NCBI GenBank assembly: GCA_035276085.1 | Contig: DATELY010000146.1 | Location: 1-19,836 of the forward strand | Length of the DNA: 19,836 bases | Source of the DNA: DATELY01 sp035276085 | GTDB lineage: Bacteria; Pseudomonadota; Gammaproteobacteria; Steroidobacterales; Steroidobacteraceae | Direction of reading: 5' to 3' | Shown: positions 7,512-14,988 of the stretch, in pieces | Position numbering within the stretch: the stretch's first letter is position 1 | Layout: every line of letters starts with the position of its first letter | Translations under genes and position numbers: made by a program | The notes under the pieces: model-generated | Databases searched by the model: none | The model's input: the letters and a program-made list of their open reading frames with translations, nothing else | Told to the model about the DNA's origin: nothing

Positions 7512-8309
7512 TCAGCCGGCTGAGATAAAGGAACGCATGGCCGCAATCACCTCGTCCGGCGCGCTCAAGTTAGGGCAATGACCCGTTGCACGCAGGATGA
7601 CCAGCTCGCTGTTCGCGAGCTGTCGATGAACGTATTCGCCAACACAGGTTGGAGCAATCACATCCTCCGAGCATTGCAGCACCAGCGCCCGTGTCTCAAG
7701 TCCCGGAAGATCCGCGCGGTTGTCCGACATGAACGTCGTCCGCGCGAAATGCTTCGCGATCTCCGGATCCGTGCGGCAAAAGCTGTTGGTCAGCTCACTC
7801 GCGAGCTCGGGGCGATCAACGTTCCCCATGATCACGGGCGCCATGGTGGTGGACCACCCCATGTGATTGTTGTCGAGAAAACTCAACAGCTCTTCGATCT
7901 GCGCAGCGGTGAACCCGCCGATGTAGTCGCCATCGTCGATGTAGCGCGGCGAAGGCCCGACCATGACCAACTGTCCGAACATGTCTGGCGCCTTGCGGGC
8001 GGCCAATACACCGATCATCGCGCTGACGGAGTGTCCGACGAAGACCGCATCGTTGAGCTTCAGATGTCGACCGATCTCGACGACATCGTCCGCGTAGCCT
8101 TTCAACGTGGAGTATTTCTGCGGAGAGAAGGCGGAGAGGTCGGAACCGCCGGCCCCCACGTGATCGAACAAGACGATCTTGAAATCTGCTGCAAACGCGG
8201 GTGCGACGAAGCGCCACATGTTCTGGTCGCAACCAAACCCATGTGCGAACACCATTGCACGGTCTCCGTGTCCGGAGACACTGACATTGTTACGCCGCTC
8301 AATGGACAT
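7512..8309 (-). CDS. rsbQ-like: RsbQ-type alpha/beta hydrolase (KAI2/D14 family)
   Basis: This 265-aa protein matches Bacillus subtilis RsbQ in length and along its whole sequence as I remember it. Shared stretches include FAHGFGCDQNMW (21-32), FDHVGAGGSDL (48-58), VFVGHSVSAMIG (89-100), VMVGPSPRYI (115-124) and LQCSEDVIAP (211-220). The catalytic triad is S94 (GHS), D216 and H244 (TGHCP). RsbQ is the small-molecule hydrolase that the PAS phosphatase RsbP needs to sense energy stress; plant karrikin and strigolactone receptors belong to the same family. The next gene downstream encodes an RsbP-like PAS domain, so the same pairing is preserved. It follows the luciferase-like gene by 33 nt, in one apparent operon. 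The ribosome binding site is weak, suggesting translational coupling. Confidence 0.9.
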   Translation of the reverse strand: MSIERRNNVSVSGHGDRAMVFAHGFGCDQNMWRFVAPAFAADFKIVLFDHVGAGGSDLSAFSPQKYSTLKGYADDVVEIGRHLKLNDAVFVGHSVSAMIGVLAARKAPDMFGQLVMVGPSPRYIDDGDYIGGFTAAQIEELLSFLDNNHMGWSTTMAPVIMGNVDRPELASELTNSFCRTDPEIAKHFARTTFMSDNRADLPGLETRALVLQCSEDVIAPTCVGEYVHRQLANSELVILRATGHCPNLSAPDEVIAAMRSFISAG

Positions 8310-8342
8310 TCGTTGTGTTCGTGCTCGATTGACGCGTGCCCA

Positions 8343-9380
8343 TCAACGTCTCAGGGCCGCCACCATGTTGCGGAACGCGGCTTCGCTTTCTTCCTGTCGG
8401 ATTGGCGGCACATAGGGCGTGTGCAGGACGATGTGCGGCAGGAGCCCTTCGTATTCCGCGAGCTGCTCGCGCGCGTCATCCGGCGTTCCGCAGATCGAGA
8501 ATGCGCGTACGAGCGCATCCGACGTCGTGCGTTCGAGTGCGGCCGGGCCTGCGCTCATCAGCGCTTGCAGCAGCGCATTGCGTTCGTCTTGAAGTCCCAT
8601 GAATTCGGCTACCGTCCCGCCGCCGGGAGTGGCCACATACATGCCCACGTTGATACGCGCCAGGCGCTGCGCCACTTTCCTGTCTGCATGGACGCTGCAC
8701 AGCACCAGCGAGGCGACATCCACGTCTGCCGCTTTGCGTCCCGCTTTCTGCGCGCCGATGGCGACGTTGGGCAGCACCCGTTCCTTGATGTACCGTGGAG
8801 TCCAGATGTAGCCCAATGCGCCGTCGGCGAGTTCGCCGGCCAGTTGCAGCATCTTGGGCTTGAGCCCCGCCAGATAAATCGGAATCTTCGGACGAGCCAG
8901 TTGTTCGCGCGTGCCAAAGATGTTGAACGGCGGGCTCTTGGCCTTGTAGAACGTGCCGCTGAACTCGAAGGCCTCGCGGGTTGCATGGTGGTGCCACACG
9001 CTGCGCACGATATGGATGTACTCGCGCATGCGTGCAAGGGGGCGGTCCACGTCGGTTCCGTTGTAGCAGTCGGCCCAGTCCGCTCCGCCGGTGGATAAGC
9101 CCAGGATCGTGCGTCCATTCGACAGTTCGTCGACATCGGCTGCGGCATTCGCCATCTCATTGGGTGCGCGGCCGCTCGCGGCTGCGATGCCGGTGGCGAG
9201 CTTGATGTTCTTCGTCACGCCGGCGCAGACCGCGTGAGTGATGAACGGATTGCGGTAGAACTCGTAGTCCCACACAGAGAAGAAGCCGGCTTCGTCCGCG
9301 AGTCTGGCAAACTGTGGATACTTCTCGTAGGGCTGGTTGAGCATCGGCATCGAAACGCCGAGGCGGCTGGTCAGGGTCAT
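8343..9380 (-). CDS. LLM-class (luciferase-like) flavin-dependent oxidoreductase
   Basis: This 345-aa TIM-barrel enzyme of the bacterial luciferase/F420-reductase superfamily starts with LGVSMPMLNQ. It shows the family's IKLATGI segment (59-65) and DELSNGRTILGLSTGG (84-99), which line the flavin or F420 site, and later KIPIYLAGLKPKMLQLAGE. Members use FMNH2 plus oxygen, or the deazaflavin F420; the sequence does not let me choose. It is the first gene of an apparent three-gene operon with the RsbQ-like hydrolase and the PAS kinase, with a palindrome about 44 nt upstream of its start. It may act on the signal molecule or on a pathway substrate; both are inference. Confidence 0.88.
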   Translation of the reverse strand: MTLTSRLGVSMPMLNQPYEKYPQFARLADEAGFFSVWDYEFYRNPFITHAVCAGVTKNIKLATGIAAASGRAPNEMANAAADVDELSNGRTILGLSTGGADWADCYNGTDVDRPLARMREYIHIVRSVWHHHATREAFEFSGTFYKAKSPPFNIFGTREQLARPKIPIYLAGLKPKMLQLAGELADGALGYIWTPRYIKERVLPNVAIGAQKAGRKAADVDVASLVLCSVHADRKVAQRLARINVGMYVATPGGGTVAEFMGLQDERNALLQALMSAGPAALERTTSDALVRAFSICGTPDDAREQLAEYEGLLPHIVLHTPYVPPIRQEESEAAFRNMVAALRR

Positions 9381-9423
9381 GGTCGCTCGACCTCGTCATC
9401 GGGAGGAGTGGTACGAACGCCGT

Positions 9424-9438
9424 ATCAGCACGGCTGAT
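9424..9438. promoter_or_regulatory. Candidate operator upstream of the LLM-rsbQ-kinase operon
   Basis: ATCAGC-ACG-GCTGAT is a perfect 6-3-6 inverted repeat, 44-58 nt upstream of the LLM start codon on the minus strand. Its size and position fit a dimeric repressor or activator site. I see no clear -35/-10 pair beside it. Confidence 0.35.
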
Positions 9439-9510
9439 CGCGCTCGATACTGTACTCCCCGAGCGCGGCGCGTGTCCCGATGTGCCCATCTTCCGATTCG
9501 GTGGGCAATT

Positions 9511-9630
9511 TTCGATTTGATCATCGCCGGGGGTTCCGTCGTGGATGGAACTGGCGTGGCAGCCTGGGCGTGCCGACATCGGGGTGCGCAACGGGTTGAT
9601 CACGAAGATCGGACAACGGGGCGAGTGCCT
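9511..9630 (+). pseudogene. N-terminal remnant of an amidohydrolase (N-acyl-D-amino-acid deacylase type)
   Basis: The plus strand reads FDLIIAGGSVVDGTGVAAW from 9511. After a one-base shift near 9566-9570 it reads RADIGVRNGLITKIGQ. Joined, this is the canonical beginning of D-aminoacylase/dihydroorotase-type amidohydrolases (YDLIIRGGTVVDGTG...ADVGVRDGRI...IG). The TGGGCGTGCC at the junction fits a single inserted G. Nothing of the metal-binding HxH or later domains follows, because the APH-fold kinase gene begins at 9683. It is therefore both frameshifted and truncated to about 40 residues. No other gene is visible in 9381-9682. Confidence 0.6.
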
Positions 9631-9682
9631 GGCTTCTCTCATTCAATTCGGTCGCAGCGCCGACCAACGCAGAGGTGCAGTA

Positions 9683-10831
9683 ATGACATTGTCGGAAGAG
9701 ATCAGGAAAGTGTATGCCGATGAGGAGGCGTCGGGACGTCTCCCAAAGACCCTGGCCGACGTGCCGCATGGCTACGAACGCATCACACCGGAATGGATGA
9801 CGCAAGTGATGTGCCGCAACGTGCCGGGAGCTCACGTCACTCGATTGGAATTGGGAGAGGCAAGCAGCGGATCATCGAACCGCCAGCGCATCTTCCTCGA
9901 CTATGACATTGCCGGACTCGCGGCCGGTCTGCCGCGATCGGTTTTCTGCAAAGGGTCGATGGTGCTGGCCAACCGACTCTTGCTGGGAACGACCCGGTGT
10001 GCGCGCGGCGAGGCGACGTTCTTCAACAAGATACGTCCTCGTGTACCGATACAGGTGCCCACGCCCATTCATGCGGCTTACGACGAGAGAACGTACGGGT
10101 ACATCGTGGTGATGGAAGATCTCACGGGGATCGCGCAGTTCTGCGATGAAACCACGTCCGTCGACTTCGAGCGCGCGGCCGACATGGTGCGACTGCTGGC
10201 GAATCTGCATGCGCCTTTCTACGAGAGCGCCGAGCTTGGCACTTCGACGGTACCTTACATGCAGTGGTCCGACTGGTGGCTGAGTCAAATGGAAGTGTCA
10301 CCCGACTACGGCGAATCGTGCGACAGAGGGTTCGAAGCGGCGCGACACGTCATCCCTGCGCGTCTGTTCCAACGGCGCGCCGAAATCTGGCCGCGCACGA
10401 TGGAGTCGTGCGAGCTGCATCGAACATTGCCGCGCTGCCTGATCCACTGCGACACGCATTTGAAGAACTGGTTCGTCCTGAATGGACGTTCGGGCTTGTG
10501 CGATTGGCAGGTTGTCAATATCGGCCATTGGAGCCGCGACTTCATCTATGCCATGTCGACGGCGCTGACGATCGAGAATCGACGCAAGTGGCTGCCTGAC
10601 CTGCTGGAGATGTATCTCGAGACCATGGCGGAGAAAGGAGTGCCCAAGGTCGGCGCGGATGAAGCGCTGACGTACTGCCGGCAGCAACTGCTCTCGGTTC
10701 TGGCTTTCTGGACCATCACCTTGCGACCTGCGAAAGGCATGCCGCCCATGCAGCCGGATGCGACGAGTCTGTGCTTCCTCGAGCGCATCTCAGCGGCAAT
10801 GGACGATCTGGATGCACTCGACAGCTTCTGA
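9683..10831 (+). CDS. APH-fold phosphotransferase (small-molecule kinase), paralogue 1
   Basis: This 382-aa protein is of the aminoglycoside phosphotransferase/ecdysteroid-kinase-like fold. It has K90 (SVFCK) and E110 (GEATFFN) as the likely ATP lysine and helix-C glutamate. The Brenner motif IHCDTHLKNW supplies H255, catalytic D257 and N262, and CDWQ supplies metal-binding D274. These kinases phosphorylate hydroxyl groups on small molecules; an antibiotic role is not implied. I chose ATG 9683 because AGAGGTG lies about 7 nt upstream; the frame is open further back, but that part is the amidohydrolase remnant. It is clearly paralogous to 14989-16149: both share YxxITPEW near residue 31, EIWPRTM near 234, GHWSRDFIYA near 281 and a C-terminal LDSF. 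The substrate is unknown. Confidence 0.87.
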   Translation: MTLSEEIRKVYADEEASGRLPKTLADVPHGYERITPEWMTQVMCRNVPGAHVTRLELGEASSGSSNRQRIFLDYDIAGLAAGLPRSVFCKGSMVLANRLLLGTTRCARGEATFFNKIRPRVPIQVPTPIHAAYDERTYGYIVVMEDLTGIAQFCDETTSVDFERAADMVRLLANLHAPFYESAELGTSTVPYMQWSDWWLSQMEVSPDYGESCDRGFEAARHVIPARLFQRRAEIWPRTMESCELHRTLPRCLIHCDTHLKNWFVLNGRSGLCDWQVVNIGHWSRDFIYAMSTALTIENRRKWLPDLLEMYLETMAEKGVPKVGADEALTYCRQQLLSVLAFWTITLRPAKGMPPMQPDATSLCFLERISAAMDDLDALDSF

Positions 10832-10869
10832 GTGTGTACTACGGCGCTGATGCCTGTGGACGTGGTCCG

Positions 10870-10888
10870 TCACCCGTCGAGACGGTGA
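10870..10888. terminator. Possible bidirectional hairpin between convergent genes
   Basis: TCACC-CGT and ACGGTGA pair into a 7-bp stem with a bulged C and a 4-nt loop, between the stop of the kinase (10831) and the stop of the TetR gene (10935). There is no T-run on either side, so support is weak. Confidence 0.3.
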
Positions 10889-10934
10889 TCTTGCCGAAAT
10901 GACGCTGCGAAGCGAGCCAGGTGTCGCTCGTTCG

Positions 10935-11708
10935 CTAGTGGCTGCTTCCACCGAGACTCAGGTGAGAACCGTTTGCTCCGGCCCGTTTCAATCGAGGGCC
11001 GAGAGCAGATGCCAGCGCTGCCTCGATACGCTGTGCTTCGTCGCCGCAGGTGGCACCGAACAGCAGCAGGCCTATGCTGATCAGCAGCTCATGGTGCAGG
11101 CGTGCAGCATCCAGACTGCTGCCGATGCGGGCGGTGACGATTGTGCGGATGATGTCCTGCAGGGCGACAGCGAGCGTATCGCTGTTCACCCAGTACTTGA
11201 GCACACCGGAGTCCTGCAGGGATCGCAGATGAGCGTGGAAGGCACTCTTGCATCGATCCTCGATCAGGTCCGCAAGCAGGGGACGGTGAGCCTGATCTTT
11301 GAGGATGGCCACGAGCGACTGTGCGTAGCCGCGATCGAGCTCCGCGACTTTCGCGATCAGATCGCACCACACCAGCATGAAATTACGACTGGTGCGTGCG
11401 CTTTCGGCCTTGGCCCATTCGACGTGTGCCTGCAATAGCTCGTCGACGGACGAGGACAATATCTCCTCGCGGCCGCCCAGGTGGTTGTACAGCGTTTGCA
11501 GTGCCAGACCGCAACTGCCCGCCAGATCATTGATATGAAAACCAGCGTATCCGCGTTCGGAGAACAGACGACGCGCAGCGGCACGGATTCGTTTGCGCTG
11601 CCGTTCGGCCTGCAGCCGACGTGTATCGCCGCTGCGGCTCTCGATTGGAATCGGCGAGAGCGGTATCGGCTGGCCTTGGGTCGTCACATCACCATCGGTC
11701 TCGAGCAC
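10935..11708 (-). CDS. TetR/AcrR family transcriptional regulator
   Basis: The protein is about 257 aa. After an unusually long polar leader of about 40 residues, the N-terminal DNA-binding domain reads RIRAAARRLFSERGYAGFHI, NDLAGSCGLALQTLYNHLGG, REEIL. This is the TetR helix-turn-helix, with the recognition helix around LALQTLYNHLG. The rest is a helical ligand-binding domain that I cannot assign to a subtype. I chose GTG 11708 because GGAGG lies five bases upstream; a GTG at 11720 is in frame but lacks such a site. The gene is downstream of, and in the same direction as, the TonB receptor, separated by two hairpins, and converges with the kinase gene. Local regulation of the receptor or the catabolic genes is plausible but unproven. 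Confidence 0.9.
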   Translation of the reverse strand: MLETDGDVTTQGQPIPLSPIPIESRSGDTRRLQAERQRKRIRAAARRLFSERGYAGFHINDLAGSCGLALQTLYNHLGGREEILSSSVDELLQAHVEWAKAESARTSRNFMLVWCDLIAKVAELDRGYAQSLVAILKDQAHRPLLADLIEDRCKSAFHAHLRSLQDSGVLKYWVNSDTLAVALQDIIRTIVTARIGSSLDAARLHHELLISIGLLLFGATCGDEAQRIEAALASALGPRLKRAGANGSHLSLGGSSH

Positions 11709-11821
11709 GATCTCCTCCACAATCGAGGGAATGGTTGTTGGGATGAGAGTCAGCCTGCTGTGTTACACGTACCACGGCCGACATTGCGGCGGATTGCGGC
11801 ATCTGCGTACCGACACAAGTT

Positions 11822-11863
11822 ACCCGTGAGCGGGTCCAGCCCGGATGGAGCTCCCATCCGGGC
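11822..11863 (-). terminator. Tandem hairpins downstream of the TonB receptor gene
   Basis: GCCCGGATGG (11839-11848) pairs perfectly with 11854-11863 across a 5-nt loop. Directly beside it ACCCG (11822-11826) pairs with CGGGT (11831-11835). The first stem begins about 15 nt after the receptor stop codon on the minus strand. There is no T-tract, so it may be a stem-only or attenuating terminator that limits readthrough into the TetR gene, or a mRNA 3'-end stabiliser. Nothing else is seen in 11709-11878. Confidence 0.5.
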
Positions 11864-11878
11864 ATGTTTGCGCGGGCG

Positions 11879-14068
11879 TTAGAAGCTGACGTCCAAGGTC
11901 ACGAAGAGCGTGCGAGGATCGGCGGGAGCGTAGAAGTCGCCGTTATTCCCGCCCTGGGCGGACGTGAATATCGAATACTCCTCATCCAGCAGATTTCGTC
12001 CGGACAGCCTGATTCCCCACTTGTCGCTCGGTGCACGCCAACCGGCTGAGACACTGAGCAGCGTGTAGTCATCCTGCTGCAGGCGCTCATCCACCGTCCA
12101 GTTGAACCCATCGTTGTAAGTGGCCTGAACGTTCAAGCTGTATTCGCCACTGTTGGTCGGCAGTGTGTAGGTCGCTGCGGCAGTCGTCACGAGCTTCGGG
12201 GAATACACGATGTCGTAGCCCGAGGCATCGAACGCGACGGTCGCACCATTGCCACCCGTACCGGTCGGCGGATTCGACGCGGCATTGGGAAAGTTTTTGT
12301 ATTCGCCATCCAGCCACGCTGTTGCCAGTGACAGCTGCAGGTCGTTGGTTGCCTGCCAGAGCACATCCAGGTCGATCCCTTTGATCTCAGCCTTTGCCGC
12401 ATTGACACTCTGCAGAGTAATGCCCTGCAGAACCTGGAACTGCAGGTCCTTCACATCGTAGTAATACGCGGATGCGTTGACGCGTAGCCGGTTATTCAAC
12501 AGATCCGACTTCATGCCGATCTCATAGGCGTCCATGATTTCCGGATCCACGGGAGGTGCCGCGGGCGCCACTGTGTTGAAGTTGCCGCTGCGAAAGCCGC
12601 GGTTGTAACTGGCGTACACCATCAGCTCATCCGAGAAACGGTGATCCAGCACCACGCGCCAGGTCGGCTCTTCCCAGGTCTTCGACTGTTTTTCAGTTGG
12701 AAAGGTACCGATGTCGATTCCACCCATGTGGCTGAACCCTTCAGGGCCTGGAGCCCAGAACTGGTTGCCGCCCGTCACATCGCGCTCATCGCGAGTGTAG
12801 CGAGCGCCCAGCGTCAGGCGGGTCGCGTCGGTAAACTTGTAAGCCACTTCTCCGAAGCCTGCGATCGACTGTGTATCGATCTTGCCGAAGAATCGATAGC
12901 TGTTGACAGCGCCTTCGGTACCCGGACCGAAGAAGGGTATGCGTTGCATGGAAGGGCCATCGAGTCGATAGGAGCCTGTTGCTTTCTGGTCGAGCAGGAA
13001 CAAACCCGCGATCCAGGTGAACTTCGCATCCGGAGTATTGGAAAGAAGCTGGAACTCCTGCGACCAGGTTTTGTTGGTGTAGTCGATGTCCGCATCCATC
13101 TCCCAGATGCCTGCGCTGTCATTGTCGGCCAGTGAGTCCATGTCATCGTCCTTCCATGCCGTGATGCTGACGAGGTCCAACGGCTCGAAGCTGCGCTCGA
13201 ACCTCAGCATGGCTCCCTGATTCCTGAACTTGCCGTAGGGGACCGTGTCCAGGATGACATCGTGCGAATCGGAGGGCTGCCGCTCCCCGTTGAAACTGAT
13301 CGAGCCGGGCGGCATGTTGCGAACGTAACTTCTGTCGTCGTCGAAGTCCTCGATGAAATAACTCGCCGTAATCGAAAAATCTTCAGCCGTGTACTTCCAC
13401 TTGGTTCTGGCGAAAATCGAATCCTCCTTCTGACCGACATCCGAGCCGGTAGCCAGGTCCTTACCATAGCCTTCGCCCTGATCCGAATAGGACAGGGTCA
13501 GATCAGCGGCAAGCCCGTCGGTAATCTCCGTGGTCCCGTACAGATCCACGCCGAGGTAGTCGTAGTCGCCATAGGTGAAGCTCGCGTCGGCGGCAGTCTC
13601 GGGAGATGGGTCTTTGGTGATGATGTTGATCACGCCACCCGTGGTGTTGCGCCCGAAGAGCGTCCCTTGCGGACCCTTCAGCACCTCCACTCGCTCGACC
13701 TTCTTCAGGGACAGAAAGTTTCCCGTCACCGAGCCGAACCACACGCCATCGACGTAGGTGCCGACCGCGCCTTCCTGCCCGCCTGAACCGTCCTGATTGC
13801 CGACACCGCGTATATAGGCTACCGAGCCCGCACCATTCTGAGTGATCTGCAGTGCAGGGGTCACAGCGGAGAGCTCTTCGCTATCGAAGACGGCAAACTT
13901 CTCCAGTGACTCCCCCGTCAGGGTCTGAATAGCGATCGGTACGTCCTGCTGACTCTCCTGGCGCTTCTGTGCCGTGACGACAATCTCTTCCAGCTGTGCG
14001 ACCGAGTTCGTCGCGTAAGCAACCCCCGACAACAGGCACACTGCAGCGAGTCTCGATGATGGTTTCAT
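11879..14068 (-). CDS. TonB-dependent outer-membrane receptor
   Basis: This 729-aa protein starts with a signal peptide (residues 1-24, cut after VAYA or SVA). A TonB box EEIVVTAQKR at 27-36 is followed by a plug domain with the family signatures IRGVGNQDG and VERVEVLKGPQGTLFGRNTTGGVINIIT. A 22-strand barrel follows, with NLLDEEY-type repeats near the end and a terminal Phe (TLDVSF) as expected for BAM insertion. The length is typical. It is the 'EEIVVTAQK' type abundant in sphingomonads and related carbon scavengers, often found beside catabolic genes rather than siderophore genes. No iron-specific context is seen. An AGGGGG ribosome binding site lies about 10 nt before ATG. The substrate is unknown. 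Confidence 0.95.
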   Translation of the reverse strand: MKPSSRLAAVCLLSGVAYATNSVAQLEEIVVTAQKRQESQQDVPIAIQTLTGESLEKFAVFDSEELSAVTPALQITQNGAGSVAYIRGVGNQDGSGGQEGAVGTYVDGVWFGSVTGNFLSLKKVERVEVLKGPQGTLFGRNTTGGVINIITKDPSPETAADASFTYGDYDYLGVDLYGTTEITDGLAADLTLSYSDQGEGYGKDLATGSDVGQKEDSIFARTKWKYTAEDFSITASYFIEDFDDDRSYVRNMPPGSISFNGERQPSDSHDVILDTVPYGKFRNQGAMLRFERSFEPLDLVSITAWKDDDMDSLADNDSAGIWEMDADIDYTNKTWSQEFQLLSNTPDAKFTWIAGLFLLDQKATGSYRLDGPSMQRIPFFGPGTEGAVNSYRFFGKIDTQSIAGFGEVAYKFTDATRLTLGARYTRDERDVTGGNQFWAPGPEGFSHMGGIDIGTFPTEKQSKTWEEPTWRVVLDHRFSDELMVYASYNRGFRSGNFNTVAPAAPPVDPEIMDAYEIGMKSDLLNNRLRVNASAYYYDVKDLQFQVLQGITLQSVNAAKAEIKGIDLDVLWQATNDLQLSLATAWLDGEYKNFPNAASNPPTGTGGNGATVAFDASGYDIVYSPKLVTTAAATYTLPTNSGEYSLNVQATYNDGFNWTVDERLQQDDYTLLSVSAGWRAPSDKWGIRLSGRNLLDEEYSIFTSAQGGNNGDFYAPADPRTLFVTLDVSF

Positions 14069-14148
14069 GTTCTGGATCCCCCTGATGAATGCTTCAGTAC
14101 GTTGTTGACCTGCACCACCGGCGTACGGCCGATCTGTAGAGACTCATG

Positions 14149-14161
14149 TTCAGTGACTGAA
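14149..14161. promoter_or_regulatory. Candidate operator upstream of the TonB receptor
   Basis: TTCAGT-G-ACTGAA is a perfect 13-bp palindrome, 81-93 nt upstream of the receptor start. On the minus strand its TTCAGT half could act as a poor -35, with TACAGA 17 nt later as a poor -10, so a bound protein would block the promoter. The TetR protein encoded downstream is the obvious candidate, by inference only. Confidence 0.35.
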
Positions 14162-14197
14162 TGCGTGGCGTGTGCGCACGGGATTCGTCGCATCGGA

Positions 14198-14850
14198 TCA
14201 CTTTGAATCGAGCGCAGCGCGCTGAGCGCTCTCGCGGAGGAACTCGTCGAACAGGGCGTCCTGTGTATCGCCCCAACCGATGCGGCTTTCGCCTTCGAGC
14301 CTCCATTTCGTCAACGCGAAGAAGAAAGTCATATTCGGCCGGACGCTCATCGGCAAGCGCGCCTCGATGCTACCGTCGAGGTCATCGCGCTCGTCGTTCT
14401 CGTCGATGATCTCAAGTTGCACCTTGATAGGGGCGAGGCTGCCGGCTTCACGCCAAGCAGCTTGCCCGCATTCCAGACGTAGCCCCAGATAGGATTCTTT
14501 CCGTTGGCCATCTCCAGATAGCGCTGGCCGATGACAGGATTCAGGTCGGAGCTTTACCCTGGAAGATCATGATACCGCCGCTCGTCACATCGAACTTCGG
14601 ATGAGCCCAGTGGTAGATCTCGCAGTGGATCTTCTGCGGCGACTGGGCGTGCAAGATCTCGGCGCCGGCACGGCAATCCCGGCAGCACGGACTCGAGTGC
14701 GATGAGTACGTCCGCGACTGCGGCCGATGCGATTGTTCGGTGAGCATCGCGGCACGGAGGATGGGCGCATGCTCGAACGAATGGTTAGCGACGCGCATGC
14801 CGTCGACAAGCAAGAAGTGTGGAAGGTTTCCGCTAATTACTCCAAAAGTA
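14198..14850 (-). pseudogene. Broken gene of unknown family (two frameshifts)
   Basis: Read on the minus strand, three frames must be joined to give sensible protein. The first reads FLLVDGMRVANHSFEHAP ... EIYHWAHPKFDVTSGGIMIF. It shifts near 14553 into DLNPVIGQRYLEMANGK, NPIWGYVWNAGKLLGVKPA. A second shift near 14445 leads into GSLAPIKVQLEIIDEN, MSVRPNMTFFFALTKWRLEG and IGWGDTQDALFDEFLRES before the stop at 14198. Each piece has protein-like composition and they follow each other without gaps, which is why I call one gene with two frameshifts rather than three short ORFs. I do not recognise the family. The 5' end is uncertain; the portion upstream of about 14720 is the weakest. The gaps 14069-14197 and 14851-14988 hold no gene I can support. 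Confidence 0.5.
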
Positions 14851-14988
14851 GAGCTGAATGTTCGCCGAACTGTGGAAAAAGCTTGCCGCGGCTTCCAAAC
14901 TTGGGGCAGACGGGGCGCGGGTCGGTTGAGTTCACCAGCACCATCGGCAGGGTCGAGAGGCGTGACGCTTACTGATCGAAGAGGCGAT

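Noticed and set aside
7578..9098. A 506-codon open frame on the plus strand opposite the hydrolase and LLM genes
   Set aside because: It is antisense to two genes with clear families and catalytic residues, spans their junction and has no recognisable domain; it is a by-product of GC-rich codon use.
10899..11438. A 179-codon plus-strand frame over the TetR gene
   Set aside because: Antisense to a clear TetR helix-turn-helix; no domain seen.
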